Origin: Plantactinospora sp. KBS50
Lineage (GTDB): Bacteria > Actinomycetota > Actinomycetes > Mycobacteriales > Micromonosporaceae
Direction: 5' to 3'
NCBI RefSeq assembly: GCF_002285795.1
Contig: NZ_CP022961.1
Span: 6,538,501-6,602,500 of the forward strand
Length of the DNA: 64,000 nucleotides
Part shown: positions 16,239 through 25,341 of the stretch, piece after piece
Position numbering within the stretch: position 1 is the stretch's first letter
Layout: every line of letters begins with the position of its first letter
Translations under genes and position numbers: made by a program
The notes under the pieces: generated by a model
Told to the model about the DNA's origin: nothing
Database searches by the model: none
The model's input: the letters and a program-made list of their open reading frames with translations, nothing else

Positions 16239-16938
16239 CGGAGCCCAGCGCGCGGGGTCGGCGGGCGCGCTCGCGGCCGAGGATCCACAGCGCCTCGACG
16301 CCGTCCCGCCAGGTGATCTTCTTGCCCTCGTCACGCCCCCGGGCGCGGTAGCTGATCGGCACCTCGTACGGCCGGATCCTGCGGCGCAGCAGCTTGCCGG
16401 TGACCTCGGCCTCCATGCCGAATCCCCGCGACTTCACCTCCAGCGAGCGGTACAGCGCCACGGGCAGCAGCTTGAAGCAGGTCTCCAGGTCGCCGATGTA
16501 CGAGTTGTAGAGCACATTGGCGGCGGTCGTCACGGCCTTGTTGCCCATCACGTACCAGAAGCTGTAGGCGCTGTGGCTGCCGAAGGTGCGATTTCCGTAG
16601 ACGACCGTGGCGCGGCCGTCCAGCACCGGGGCCAGCAGCCGGGGGATGTCGTTGGGGTCGTACTCGAGGTCCGCGTCGAGGATGACCATGTACTCACCCT
16701 CGGCGTTGTCGACCGCGGTCTTGATCGCCGCGCCCTTGCCGGCGTTGCGCGGATGGGTGATCACCCGGACCCGGCTGTCGTCCGCGCCCGCGAGGATCTC
16801 CGGGGTGCCGTCTTTGCTGCCGTCGTCGACCACTACCATCTCGATCTCGCAGGGATACTCCACTGCCAGCGCCTGCTTCAGCGCGTCAGCGATGCGTTCG
16901 GCCTCGTTGTAGACCGGCATCAGGATCGAGAGCTTCAC
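16225..16938 (-). CDS. Family 2 glycosyltransferase, polyprenol-phosphate type
   Basis: A 237-residue GT-A fold enzyme. KLSILMPVYNEAERI is the N-terminal strand, VVVDDGSKDGTPEI binds the nucleotide, DADLEYDPNDI is the metal-binding DxD region, and CFKLLPVALYRSLEVKSRG matches the dolichol/polyprenol-phosphate mannosyl- and glucosyltransferase group. It has no C-terminal membrane domain, so it is likely a soluble or peripheral enzyme making a lipid-phosphate sugar donor. GTG 16938 has GGAG 7 bases upstream; the frame remains open further but codes nothing recognisable. The C-terminal 10-15 residues (RRPRALGSGARG) fall in the tandem-repeat DNA. Confidence 0.86.
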   Translation of the reverse strand: MKLSILMPVYNEAERIADALKQALAVEYPCEIEMVVVDDGSKDGTPEILAGADDSRVRVITHPRNAGKGAAIKTAVDNAEGEYMVILDADLEYDPNDIPRLLAPVLDGRATVVYGNRTFGSHSAYSFWYVMGNKAVTTAANVLYNSYIGDLETCFKLLPVALYRSLEVKSRGFGMEAEVTGKLLRRRIRPYEVPISYRARGRDEGKKITWRDGVEALWILGRERARRPRALGSGARG

Positions 16939-17253
16939 GAGAGTCTCCGTGGTGAGTTGGCAGATCCCCGACAGCGTATCCGAACCCCGTCGATCAGATG
17001 GCCCGACTCCCTCCCGGCCGGCGGCCCCGAGCAGCGCCGACTCCGCCGCCACCTGCGGATCCGCACCGGCCACCGGGCGAGACCGCACACCGGGCCGAAC
17101 GGGGGATCGGGATCGGCCGATCGGCGCTCCGGCATGGCGATCGACGGTGGTCGCCATCGACGGGTCTTGCGAAAAGTATTCACATAACTAAACCTCGGCG
17201 TTACCTTCTGGTAACCGATCGGACCCCAGCGATCGGTTGGAAGGAGTTCGTCG
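16939..17253. other. Divergent intergenic region with hairpins
   Basis: 315 bases between the divergent glycosyltransferase and SGNH-hydrolase genes. Near 17171-17192 is a small AT-rich patch suitable for promoters. Two adjacent inverted repeats occupy 17200-17238, just before the hydrolase ribosome-binding site. No coding sequence is seen. Confidence 0.5.
17200..17238 (+). promoter_or_regulatory. Two overlapping leader hairpins before the SGNH hydrolase
   Basis: GTTACC-TTCT-GGTAAC (17200-17215) and AACCGATCG-8 bases-CGATCGGTT (17213-17238) share three bases, so only one can form fully at a time. The second ends two bases before the AAGGAG ribosome-binding site. They may be an operator or an RNA switch; no ligand class is recognised. 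Confidence 0.5.
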
Positions 17254-18867
17254 ATGTTCGGACCCCCCGCCCCCGAGAGCCGACCCGCCCTCCGGGCGCT
17301 CCGGCGGCGCTCCCTCGCCGCCGCGGCGCTCGTCGCGGGCCTCATCCTCCCGACGGTCACCGTCCTGGCCGGACCGGCCAGCGCCGCCGACCAGCCCACC
17401 GTGCAACCCCTGCCGGCCAACCTTGAAGCCATCCGGTCCACCGAGGCGACCGCCCTCTACGGCAGCCCGGAGATCCGCCCGCTCAGCCAGCGCAAGGTCT
17501 CGCTGGTCACCATGGGCGACAGCGAGATCTCCGGCGAGGGCGTCGGCAACTACGTTCCCGGCACGCACCAGGATGGAAACTGGTGCGACCGATCACGCGA
17601 CCAGGCCGTGTTCCGCACCGGCATCCCCTCCGACGTGCAGTACAACCTGGCCTGCTCCGGCGCGACCCCGTGGAACCTGATCGCCGGCGGCCCGAGTCAG
17701 TGGAACGAACTCAACCAGGGCGACTACCTGGCCATCAAGGCGCGGAACACCAGGATCAAGCTGATCTGGGTGGTGGTCGGCGCGAACGGCGACGGGACCA
17801 TCCAGTTCGGTCCGGTGGCCACCGACTGCGCCATCCACCGGGTGTTCTTCCAGGGCACGTGCTACCCCACCTACACCGACCAGTGGACGGTACGCACCGA
17901 CGGCAGCCGGCAGGCGGTGCAGGACGCGCTGAACTCGATCCGGCAGACCATGACCGACGCCGGCTACCTGCGTACGGACTACGAGCTGGTGCTCCAGTCG
18001 TACCCCAGCCCGGCCAGCCCGGACGTCGAGGACAACCCGAACTTCCCCGGCTGGTACAACGGCGGCTGCCTGCTCTACCTCGCCGACCTGGCCTTCGCCC
18101 GCAACAAGGCGGTACCGCTGTTCGAGCGGGCGCTGCGGCAGGCCGCCGCGAACACCGGCACCCGCTACCTCGACGACAGCCGGCTGTTCCACGGCCACGA
18201 GGTGTGCACCGACAACACCTCGGTCCGCGGCCTCTTCATCGAGCTGGGCATCTGGGACGAGAACGCGGCCCGGCAGTCGTTCCACCCGAACGCGCGGGGG
18301 CACGGCATGTTCGCCAGCTGCATGACCCAGTTCTTCAACTCGGGCCTGGACCAGGGCACCTGCGTGGACCCGGCCAGCACCGGCGCCGGCGTCCTGCAAC
18401 CGGGTCTGCTGGAGTTCAAGCAGCTACGCAACGCGGCGACCGGGACCTGCGTGGACGGCAAGGGGTACGACTCGCGGAACAACACCGTGCAGCAGGGGTA
18501 CTCCTGCCACGGCGGTCGCAACCAGGGCTTCTGGTACGACCCGGCCCGCGGCTCGCTGCACTCCGAGCTGTCCCACGACCGGTGTCTGGACGTGGCCGGC
18601 GGCACCCTCACCGCCAACACCCCGGTCAACATCTACGACTGCCACGGCGGGGTCAACCAGCAGTGGGTCTTCGCGGGCAGCCAGATCCGGGCGGCCGGCA
18701 ACCAGAACCTCTGCCTGGCCTTCGACAGCCCGTCCAGCGGCAAGCCCCGACTGCGCCTGGCGACCTGCTCGTCCAGCAGCCGCCAGCAGTGGTCGTTCGA
18801 GTCCCGGAACTTCGCCAACCCGGTCGGCTACGGGCACGACGACTTCATCGGGTCGCGCGTCTACTGA
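17254..18867 (+). CDS. Secreted SGNH-fold esterase with C-terminal ricin-type lectin domain
   Basis: A 537-residue exported protein. Residues 1-44 are a Sec signal peptide ending at AGPASA. A GDS-like nucleophile block, TMGDSEISGEG, lies at about 87, and SFHPNARGHG supplies the catalytic His near 347. Paired Cys residues suggest an extracytoplasmic, disulphide-bonded fold. From about 385 a beta-trefoil lectin with QW-type repeats (NQGFWYD, NQQWVFAG, RQQWSFES) probably binds polysaccharide. It is likely a polysaccharide deacetylase or esterase acting in the environment; the substrate is unknown. ATG 17254 has AAGGAG seven bases upstream. Confidence 0.85.
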   Translation: MFGPPAPESRPALRALRRRSLAAAALVAGLILPTVTVLAGPASAADQPTVQPLPANLEAIRSTEATALYGSPEIRPLSQRKVSLVTMGDSEISGEGVGNYVPGTHQDGNWCDRSRDQAVFRTGIPSDVQYNLACSGATPWNLIAGGPSQWNELNQGDYLAIKARNTRIKLIWVVVGANGDGTIQFGPVATDCAIHRVFFQGTCYPTYTDQWTVRTDGSRQAVQDALNSIRQTMTDAGYLRTDYELVLQSYPSPASPDVEDNPNFPGWYNGGCLLYLADLAFARNKAVPLFERALRQAAANTGTRYLDDSRLFHGHEVCTDNTSVRGLFIELGIWDENAARQSFHPNARGHGMFASCMTQFFNSGLDQGTCVDPASTGAGVLQPGLLEFKQLRNAATGTCVDGKGYDSRNNTVQQGYSCHGGRNQGFWYDPARGSLHSELSHDRCLDVAGGTLTANTPVNIYDCHGGVNQQWVFAGSQIRAAGNQNLCLAFDSPSSGKPRLRLATCSSSSRQQWSFESRNFANPVGYGHDDFIGSRVY

Positions 18868-18946
18868 CCGGCCGTTCACGAACCCGCCGCCCGGCGTGCT
18901 GCCGGGCGGCGGGACCGTGCGGAACCGGGTGGTCCGGCGAGGCGGA

Positions 18947-19549
18947 CTACTTCTTGTTCGGGATCACCACGAGCCGGGCCACGCCGTTGTCGCCGTCCCT
19001 GGTGCCGGCCACGCCCAGCTCGGTGCCGACCTTCACGTCGCTCGGCTGGATCGTGGTACGCCGCTCGACGACCTTCAACTGCGGCCCGAAGGTCCAGGTC
19101 TCGGTGAACCCGTCGGTGGACTTGACGGTCATCGAGGTGTCGGTGATCGCGGTCACCGTGCCCCGCTGGACCGCCACGGTCTTCGTCCCGTCCTGGGTCT
19201 GCACCACGACCTCGCCGTGCAGCGTGTTGCGGCGCAGCAGCACCCGGGCCTGGTGGCGCTTGCGCCACGCCTCGGCCCGCTGGCCCCTGCCCGGTCCGGC
19301 GCTCGGCTCGGCGCCCTCGGCGCCCTCGGTGGCCGACGGGTCCGCCGAGGGGTCGGCCGCGGCGATCTGGGCGGTGTCGAATCCCATAGCGGCCAGCGCC
19401 TGCCCGTCCGCGCCCATCGCGGCAGCGACCTCGACCGCGGTCTGCTCGGCCGTGTCGCTGGCCCGCCCGGCCACGCCGCAGCCGGTCAGGCCGAGCGCAC
19501 CAACCCCGGCCAGCAGAACCGTGCCGACCGCAACTCCCCAACGCTTCAT
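18947..19549 (-). CDS. Lipoprotein with DUF5666-like C-terminal domain
   Basis: A 200-residue lipoprotein. The signal peptide ends in the lipobox LTGC at about 22-25. The middle is Ala/Pro/Ser/Gly-rich; the C-terminal 90 residues hold VAVQRGTVTAITDTSMTVKS, a small beta-barrel pattern as in DUF5666-type periplasmic proteins. ATG 19549 has AAGGA upstream and starts the MKRWG signal peptide. It lies 165 bases downstream of a histidine kinase and regulator on the same strand, and may be a target or accessory of that system. Its exact role is unknown. Confidence 0.7.
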   Translation of the reverse strand: MKRWGVAVGTVLLAGVGALGLTGCGVAGRASDTAEQTAVEVAAAMGADGQALAAMGFDTAQIAAADPSADPSATEGAEGAEPSAGPGRGQRAEAWRKRHQARVLLRRNTLHGEVVVQTQDGTKTVAVQRGTVTAITDTSMTVKSTDGFTETWTFGPQLKVVERRTTIQPSDVKVGTELGVAGTRDGDNGVARLVVIPNKK

Positions 19550-19714
19550 CGTCCATCCTTCCTGGTGAGGTGCCACCAGCGTGCCCCGCGCAGAGCAACG
19601 GACGGTCAGGCCGGTGTTCGGATCGGGTAAGGATCCGCGGTCCGGCCCCGGTCCGGCGTTCGGTCCCGGTCCGGCATCCGGTCACGGTCCCGGCGGGTAC
19701 GCCGGAGGCCGTGC

Positions 19715-21244
19715 TCACGGCGGCGGCGGTAGCCAGACGGTGAAGCTCGCCCCGCCCTCGGGTGCGTGGCCGGCGCTGATCGCACCGCCGAGCCGGCGCA
19801 CCAGCCCGGCCGCGAGCGCCAGCCCGAGCCCGCTGCCGACCTTGCGGACCCCCCGGTACCGCTGGTGCAGGGCGCCGCGCTCGAAGGCCACCGCGAGGTC
19901 GTCGTCGGTGAAGCCGGGTCCGCCGTCCCGCACCTGCACGATCCCGCCCCCGTTGCGCGGTGCCGGGCCGGCATCCGCACCGGAGGCGGCGCGCGCCGCG
20001 ACCACAACGGGCGCCCCCGGGGGTACGACCCGCAGCGCGTTCTCCAGCAGCCCGTCGACCACCTGCCGGATCCGGCCGGGATCGGTCCACACCGCCACGG
20101 GGGTCGGCGGCAGTTCGGCCCGCAACTCGACGCCGGCCGCCGCGCAGCGCGGCGCCCAGGTCTGGGCCACCGCCCGCAGCAACCCGCCCAGCTCGACGGG
20201 GAGTGGTTCAAGGGCGAAATCCGCCGCCTCCAGCCGGGCCAGCGCGAGCAGGTCGCTGACCAGCCGGTCGAGGTGTTCGGCCTCGCCGAGCATGGTCCGG
20301 CCGGCCCGCTGCGCCTCGTCCGGCCCGACCACCCCGTCCGCGATCGCCTCGGCGTACCCGCGGATCGAGGTCAACGGCGTACGCAGCTCGTGGGAGACCG
20401 AGAGCAGGAACTCCCGCTGCCGCCCCTCGCTGGTGGCCAGCGCCGTGGCCAGGTCGTTCAGCGCGTACGCCAGGTCCGCCGCCTCCTGCGGCGGTTCGAC
20501 CGGCAGCCGGACGTCCCGCTCCCCGGAGCGCAGCCGGGCGGCCGCCGTCGCGGCGTTGCGGATCGGCCGGGCCAGCCGGCGGGCCAGCAGGATCCCGGCG
20601 ACCACCCCGGCGACGAGGCCGGCCAGCAGCGGCAGCCACAGTCCGGCCACGATGCGCAGCCACAGTCCGCTGACCAGCGGCCGGACCAGCACCACGCCGC
20701 TGCCGCCGGGCAGGGCCCGGCCCTCGATCAGCGACGGCCGGCCGGCCACCAGGCGCCGGCCGGAGAAGTTGTGCCCGGCGGCGATCCGCTGAACGGTGGC
20801 CTGCGGCAGCCCGCTCCGGTCCGGCTGGCCGGCGCGGATCAGGTACGCGTCGATGCGTTGCCGGCGCAGTTGCTGGATGATCCGTTCCTCGTCGGTGCTG
20901 CGACCGCGGTCGATCCGGGGTCGCAGCACCTGGGCGGCGAGGTTGGCCTGCGCCGCCAGCGCCTCCCGGGCCTGCCGGTCGGCGGTGCGGGCGGCCAGCG
21001 GTACCGACACCACGAGGGTGACCAGCACGGAGATCAACGCGACCAGGCAGGTCACCAGCACCGCCCGGGTGGTCAGGGTCCGCCCGACGCGGCGCCGGCC
21101 GGGTGACCGGGCGTCGTCCCGGCCGGGGCCGATCACCGGCAGCATCATGGTCGGCTGCCCGACGCCCGGATTGCCGGGGCCCCGGTCGCCGCCGAGGGTC
21201 GGGTCGCCGCCGCGGGTCGGCGGCGGTTCAGCCGGCGGCGGCAT
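19715..21244 (-). CDS. Sensor histidine kinase (HAMP, HisKA, HATPase)
   Basis: A 509-residue membrane kinase. An N-terminal Pro/Gly-rich cytoplasmic stretch (1-60) leads to TM1, then an extracytoplasmic sensor of about 120 residues, TM2 (about 205-230) and a HAMP linker. The H-box is LLSVSHELRTPLTSIRGYAE, the N-box is LLENALRVVP and the G-box is KVGSGLGLALAAGLVRRLGG. It autophosphorylates the His and passes phosphate to the partner regulator. Its ATG (21244) overlaps the end of the regulator gene by 17 bases, so the pair is coupled. The signal sensed is not evident. Confidence 0.9.
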   Translation of the reverse strand: MPPPAEPPPTRGGDPTLGGDRGPGNPGVGQPTMMLPVIGPGRDDARSPGRRRVGRTLTTRAVLVTCLVALISVLVTLVVSVPLAARTADRQAREALAAQANLAAQVLRPRIDRGRSTDEERIIQQLRRQRIDAYLIRAGQPDRSGLPQATVQRIAAGHNFSGRRLVAGRPSLIEGRALPGGSGVVLVRPLVSGLWLRIVAGLWLPLLAGLVAGVVAGILLARRLARPIRNAATAAARLRSGERDVRLPVEPPQEAADLAYALNDLATALATSEGRQREFLLSVSHELRTPLTSIRGYAEAIADGVVGPDEAQRAGRTMLGEAEHLDRLVSDLLALARLEAADFALEPLPVELGGLLRAVAQTWAPRCAAAGVELRAELPPTPVAVWTDPGRIRQVVDGLLENALRVVPPGAPVVVAARAASGADAGPAPRNGGGIVQVRDGGPGFTDDDLAVAFERGALHQRYRGVRKVGSGLGLALAAGLVRRLGGAISAGHAPEGGASFTVWLPPPP

Positions 21245-21926
21245 AGCCGACGCCGCGGTGCGTCCGGATCACGTCGGCCGCCGCCGGACCGAGCTTCGCC
21301 CGCACCTGCGCCACGTGCACGTCCACCGTGCGGGTGCCGCTGTGCGCGGCGTATCCCCAGACGGCTGCCAGCAGTTCCTCCCGGGTGAACACCCGACCGG
21401 GGCGGTTCATCAGGTGTGCCAGCAGGTCGAACTCGGTGGAGGTGAGCCGCACCGGGGCGCCTGCGACGCTGACCGTCCGCCGCTCGGGGTCCAGGGTGAC
21501 CGGCCCGACGACCCGGGTCTGGTCGGCCCCGGCCGGCACGCCGACGGTGCGCCGCAGCACCGCCCGGACCCGGGCCACGAGTTCCCGCGGGCTGAACGGC
21601 TTGGTCACGTAGTCGTCCGCGCCGAGTTCGAGCCCGACGATCCGGTCGACCTCGTCGTCCCGGGCGGTCAGGAAGATCACCGGGGTCCAGTCCCCGCCCT
21701 GCCGCAGCCGCCGGCACAGCTCCGTGCCGGCCAGGCCGGGCAGCGCGATGTCCAGCACGCAGGCGACGGGACGCAGCCGCCGGGCGGCGGCGAGACCCGC
21801 CGCGCCGTCGTGTTCGACGTGTACGCCGAAGCCGTCCCGGGTCAGGTAGAGGCGTACCAGGTCGGCGATCGCCGGCTCATCCTCGACCACCAGGACCAGA
21901 CCCCGGTTCGCCGCGTCGGTGGACAC
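21228..21926 (-). CDS. OmpR/PhoB-family response regulator
   Basis: A 232-residue protein: receiver domain (1-120) with VLVVEDEPAIADLVRLYL, phosphoacceptor Asp in CVLDIALPGLAG, Thr in FLTARD and Lys in DDYVTKPFSP. The winged helix follows (about 135-232), with EFDLLAHLMNRPGRVFTREE and RTVDVHVAQVRAKLG. GTG 21926 begins right before the domain; a longer ATG-started form adds a non-conserved tail. It is the first gene of the operon with the downstream kinase. The lipoprotein after the kinase may belong to the regulon. Confidence 0.92.
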   Translation of the reverse strand: MSTDAANRGLVLVVEDEPAIADLVRLYLTRDGFGVHVEHDGAAGLAAARRLRPVACVLDIALPGLAGTELCRRLRQGGDWTPVIFLTARDDEVDRIVGLELGADDYVTKPFSPRELVARVRAVLRRTVGVPAGADQTRVVGPVTLDPERRTVSVAGAPVRLTSTEFDLLAHLMNRPGRVFTREELLAAVWGYAAHSGTRTVDVHVAQVRAKLGPAAADVIRTHRGVGYAAAG

Positions 21927-21993
21927 CGGCCAATGATGGCCGATCGACGGGACGGGGTACACGCGGGCCGGGTTCGAACTCTGTAAAGAGGTG

Positions 21994-22524
21994 TCAGGCC
22001 AGCGCCGTGCCGAGCGGCAGCAGCCGGCCGTCGGCGGTGATTGTCGAGCCGGGCGCGGTGATGGGGGTGCCGGGCGCGTACCGCACGGGCGGGATCGTCG
22101 CGGGCACCCGGAAGGCGTGGCTGAGCAGGGCGTCCAGCCGCCACACCTGCGCCGGCCGGCTGGTGCGGATCTGGAACCGCTCGCGGATCCCGTCGACGGC
22201 GGTCGCCGCGAACTCGACGATGCCGAGCCGGGGATCCGGGTTCCAGGTGACGTGGTCGAGGTGCCGCAGTTCGGCGTTGAGGTGCAGGCGCAGCCGGCGG
22301 GTGAGCCGGGTCTCGCTGGTCACCACGAGCCGCCGCTCGGTGAGCAGCATCAGGTAGCCGGGGGCCTGGCCGGCCCGCTCCGGCCGGGTGCACCTGGTCA
22401 CCAGCACGGTGGTGTCGCCGGGCTCGACGCACCGCCGCAGCACCGGCATGTGCCGGCTCACGGTCGGGATGCCCACCGCGGCCTCGGCGGCGGCGGGCAG
22501 GAAGGTCCGGGTGAACACGTCCAT
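21994..22524 (-). CDS. Uncharacterised PH-like protein
   Basis: A 176-residue protein of the small actinobacterial pleckstrin-homology-like kind. Beta-strand patterns include YLMLLTERRLVVTSE and LDHVTWNPDPRLGIVEF, with no membrane segment. The LTERRLVVT stretch is typical of bPH domains. The C-terminal tail (about 145-176) is Pro/Gly/Thr-rich. ATG 22524 was chosen. It lies 59 bases downstream of the thiolase on the same strand and may be co-transcribed. No function can be assigned. Confidence 0.6.
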   Translation of the reverse strand: MDVFTRTFLPAAAEAAVGIPTVSRHMPVLRRCVEPGDTTVLVTRCTRPERAGQAPGYLMLLTERRLVVTSETRLTRRLRLHLNAELRHLDHVTWNPDPRLGIVEFAATAVDGIRERFQIRTSRPAQVWRLDALLSHAFRVPATIPPVRYAPGTPITAPGSTITADGRLLPLGTALA

Positions 22525-22583
22525 GTCAGTAACAACGATAGGTACGCTCGCGATGACTCGCCGTAACATCGTTGAAAGTAAAA

Positions 22584-23756
22584 TTACAGAAGTTCCACGA
22601 TGGTGGCGTTCGCCATTCCTCCGCCCTCGCACATCGTCTGCAGTCCGTACCGGATGCCGTTGTCCCGCATCTGCCCCAGCATGGTGGTCATGATCCGGGC
22701 GCCCGAGCCGCCGAGCGGGTGGCCCAGCGCGATCGCCCCGCCGCGCGGGTTGAGCCGCTCCGGATCCGCCTCCGTCTCGGCGAGCCAGGCCAGCGGCACC
22801 GGGGCGAACGCCTCGTTCACCTCGTACACACCGATCTCCTCGATGCCCAGCCCGGCCCGGCGCAGCGCCTTGGCGGTGGCCGGGATGGGCGCGGTGAGCA
22901 TGACGACCGGGTCGGCGGCGGCGACCACCGCGGTGTGGATGCGGGCCAGCGGCCGCAGCCCGTGCGCGGCGGCCCACTCCGAGGTGGTCACCGCCAGCGC
23001 CGCCGCGCCGTCGGAGATCTGCGACGCCGAGCCGGCGGTCACCACGCCGTCCGGCCGGAACGGGGTCGGCAGCTCGGCCAACCGCTCCAGGCTGCTGTCC
23101 CGGCGGATCCCCTCGTCCCGGTCGGCCTTGCCGCCGTCCGCCACGGCCACCGGGGCGATCTCGGCGTCGAACCCGCCGGCGTCCTGCGCCGCGGCGGCCT
23201 TCGCGTGGCTGGCCAGCGCGAACTCGTCGAGCTGGCGACGCGACTGGCGCCACCGGCGGGCGATCAGCTCGGCGCCGACGCCCTGGTTGAACGGCACCGG
23301 TTCGTCGGCCGCGAAGCCCTCGACCCCGCGGTAGCGCTCGCGGACCTGGTCGCCGAACGGCTGGCCGGCCCCGACGCTGGCGCCCATCGGCACCCGGGTC
23401 ATCGACTCCACGCCGCCGGCGACCACCAGGTCCGCCTGGCCGGCGAGCACGGTCGCCGCGGCGAAGTGCAGGGCCTGCTGGCTGGACCCGCACTGCCGGT
23501 CCAGGGTGGTGCCGGGGACCGACTCGGGCCAGCCGGCGGCCAGCACGGCGTTGCGGGCCACGTTCCACGACTGCTCGCCGACCTGGGAGACGCAGCCCCA
23601 GACCACGTCGTCCACATCGGCCGGGTCGAACCCGGCCCGCTGCGCAAGCGCCCGGAGCACGTGCGCGGACAGATCCACCGGATGTACGCCGGCCAGGGCG
23701 CCGCGGCGCCGCCCGACCGGGGTCCGTACCGCCTCGACGATGACCGCGTCTCTCAT
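22584..23756 (-). CDS. Acetyl-CoA acyltransferase (thiolase)
   Basis: A 390-residue thiolase. The nucleophilic Cys is in DRQCGSSQQALHFAA (about residue 89), followed by VVAGGVESMTRVPMG. The C-terminal active site has NEAFAPVPLAW, GGAIALGHPLGGSGAR (catalytic His) and CEGGGMANA (second Cys). Length and motifs match degradative thiolases that release acetyl-CoA from 3-ketoacyl-CoA in fatty-acid oxidation. ATG 23756 opens with the standard MRDAVIVEAVRTPVG. No fadB-like partner is adjacent, so it may work with an unlinked complex. Confidence 0.92.
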   Translation of the reverse strand: MRDAVIVEAVRTPVGRRRGALAGVHPVDLSAHVLRALAQRAGFDPADVDDVVWGCVSQVGEQSWNVARNAVLAAGWPESVPGTTLDRQCGSSQQALHFAAATVLAGQADLVVAGGVESMTRVPMGASVGAGQPFGDQVRERYRGVEGFAADEPVPFNQGVGAELIARRWRQSRRQLDEFALASHAKAAAAQDAGGFDAEIAPVAVADGGKADRDEGIRRDSSLERLAELPTPFRPDGVVTAGSASQISDGAAALAVTTSEWAAAHGLRPLARIHTAVVAAADPVVMLTAPIPATAKALRRAGLGIEEIGVYEVNEAFAPVPLAWLAETEADPERLNPRGGAIALGHPLGGSGARIMTTMLGQMRDNGIRYGLQTMCEGGGMANATIVELL

Positions 23757-23879
23757 GTTAACTCCCCGGTAACGTGGCTGGCCCGATCGTAGCCCGCCCG
23801 CGGCTGCCGAGGCGAGCCGTTGATCATCGGCCACCGGCACGGCGTACTCCGGCCGGGCGTGGGCTGGCATGCTGGACGG

Positions 23880-24305
23880 ATGGGACCAGCCGCCTGGCGC
23901 GTACCCCGGGCCGTACCCGGACTCAAGCTGGCCGGCGCCGCGGCGGTGCTGCTGCTCGCGCTGCTGCTCGGTGGCGGCGATCCGGTCCGGCTCGGCGTGG
24001 CGGCACTGGCCGCCGTCGCGCTGCTGGCCTGGGCCGGACCCGACCTGCTGGCGCCGGTCCGGCTGGCCGCCGACGCCGCCGGGGTCTGGGTGCCGCACGG
24101 GTACGCCGGGCGGCGCCGGCTGGCGTGGGCGCAGGTGGAGCGGATCTCGGTCGACCGTCGACCCCGTTTCGGGCTGCGGACCGGCACCCTGGAGATCGAC
24201 ACGGGCAGCTCGCTGCACCTGTTCGGCCGGTACGACCTGGGCGCGGATCCGGCCGAGGTGGCCGCGGTGCTGCGCTCGGTGCACCGGAACGCGACCCGGG
24301 CCTGA
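23880..24305 (+). CDS. Small membrane protein with PH-like domain
   Basis: A 141-residue protein. Two closely spaced hydrophobic helices (about 15-50) are followed by a bPH-type domain with DAAGVWVPHGYAGRRRLAW and TLEIDTGSSLHLFGRYDLG. Such proteins are common one-off actinobacterial membrane proteins of unknown role. ATG 23880 follows CTGGACGG. The stop is at the start of a 34-base tandem duplication. It is convergent with the rhomboid gene. Confidence 0.65.
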   Translation: MGPAAWRVPRAVPGLKLAGAAAVLLLALLLGGGDPVRLGVAALAAVALLAWAGPDLLAPVRLAADAAGVWVPHGYAGRRRLAWAQVERISVDRRPRFGLRTGTLEIDTGSSLHLFGRYDLGADPAEVAAVLRSVHRNATRA

Positions 24306-24370
24306 GGCCGAAGCCGGGACGGCCGGTTCAGCCCGATGAGGCCGAAGCCGGGACGGCCGGTCCAGCCCGA
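24303..24370. repeat. Tandem duplication of a 34-base unit at a gene 3' end
   Basis: Two copies (24303-24336 and 24337-24370), each starting TGAGGCCGAAGCCGGGACGG and differing at one base. The first copy includes the stop codon of the PH-like gene. Confidence 0.85.
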
Positions 24371-24400
24371 TCCCGTCCGATCCGCCGGCGGCGGGCCGGT

Positions 24401-25308
24401 TCAGCCCAACAGCGCGGCCGTGCGCACGATCGTGAGGCCGGCCAGCAGCAGCACCAGCACCACCCCGCCGGCCACCTGCACCGCGGTCCGTCGGCCGCGC
24501 GGCGCGTACGCCAGGACCAGCGCCATCAGCGTGCCCGCCAGCAGGCCACCGAGGTGGCCCGCGATGCTGATGTACGGCACCGCGAAGGTGAAGATCAGGT
24601 TGACCACCAGCACCGGCACCACGCCCGAGGTGTCCCGACCGAGCCGGCGCATGATCACGAACAGCGCGCCGAACAGGCCGAACACCGCCGTCGACGCACC
24701 CACGGTCTGCTGGTTGGGCGCGCTGAACAGGTACGCCGCGACGTTGCCGCCGAGCCCGGCCACCAGGTAGAGCCCGAGGAACCGGGCCGGGCCGAGCGCC
24801 ATCTCCAGGCTGCGGCCCAGCACCCACAGCGCCCACATGTTCAGCAGCAGGTGCACCACGCCGTAGTGCAGGAACATCGCGCTGAACAGCCGGTACCACT
24901 CGCCCTCGGCGATGCCGTGCACGGTGAAGTCCTGGTAGCGGGCCAGGCCGAGCACCGAACCCCACTGGGTCAGCGGCGTGCCCTGGCCCATCAGTCCGCC
25001 GAGCCCGCCGCCGGCCACCGAGCTACCGGCGCCCGAGGCGACCACCGAGGCCAGCAGCAACAGCACGTTCAGCCCGATGATCGTCTTGGTGACGTAGCCG
25101 TAGCGGCCGGCGGCACCGCCACCGAAGGCGGTACGCGCCGGCCGCTGGCTCCGTCGACCCAGTTCCACGCACTCGGGACACTGGTGGCCCACCGAGGCGT
25201 CCCGCATGCAGTCCGGACAGATCGGCCGGTCGCAGCGGGTACACCGGACGTGACTCTCCCGCCCGGGTGTCGGTAGCAGACCGGCGTCGTCGGCGGGGAC
25301 TCACTCAT
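24401..25308 (-). pseudogene. Rhomboid intramembrane serine protease with frameshifted N-terminal zinc finger
   Basis: From ATG 25308 the frame encodes a start typical of actinobacterial rhomboids, up to CYRHPG. The family's next part, RESHVRCTRCDRPICPDCM then GHQCPEC, is in another frame. Restoring one C/G near 25261-25262 (a CCCGGGCGGG context on the coding strand) joins them into one full B-box zinc finger plus a six- or seven-helix rhomboid domain. The catalytic Ser is in VGASTAVFGLFGA and the His in SIAGHLGG. Without the repair only a 268-residue form from ATG 25207, lacking most zinc ligands, could be made. Either a sequencing error or a genuine lesion; error is more likely because the protease domain is intact. 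Rhomboids cleave transmembrane substrates; the target is unknown. Confidence 0.85.
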
Positions 25309-25341
25309 GCGGGCAAAAATACCTCGGTCGACGGCGGTCGG

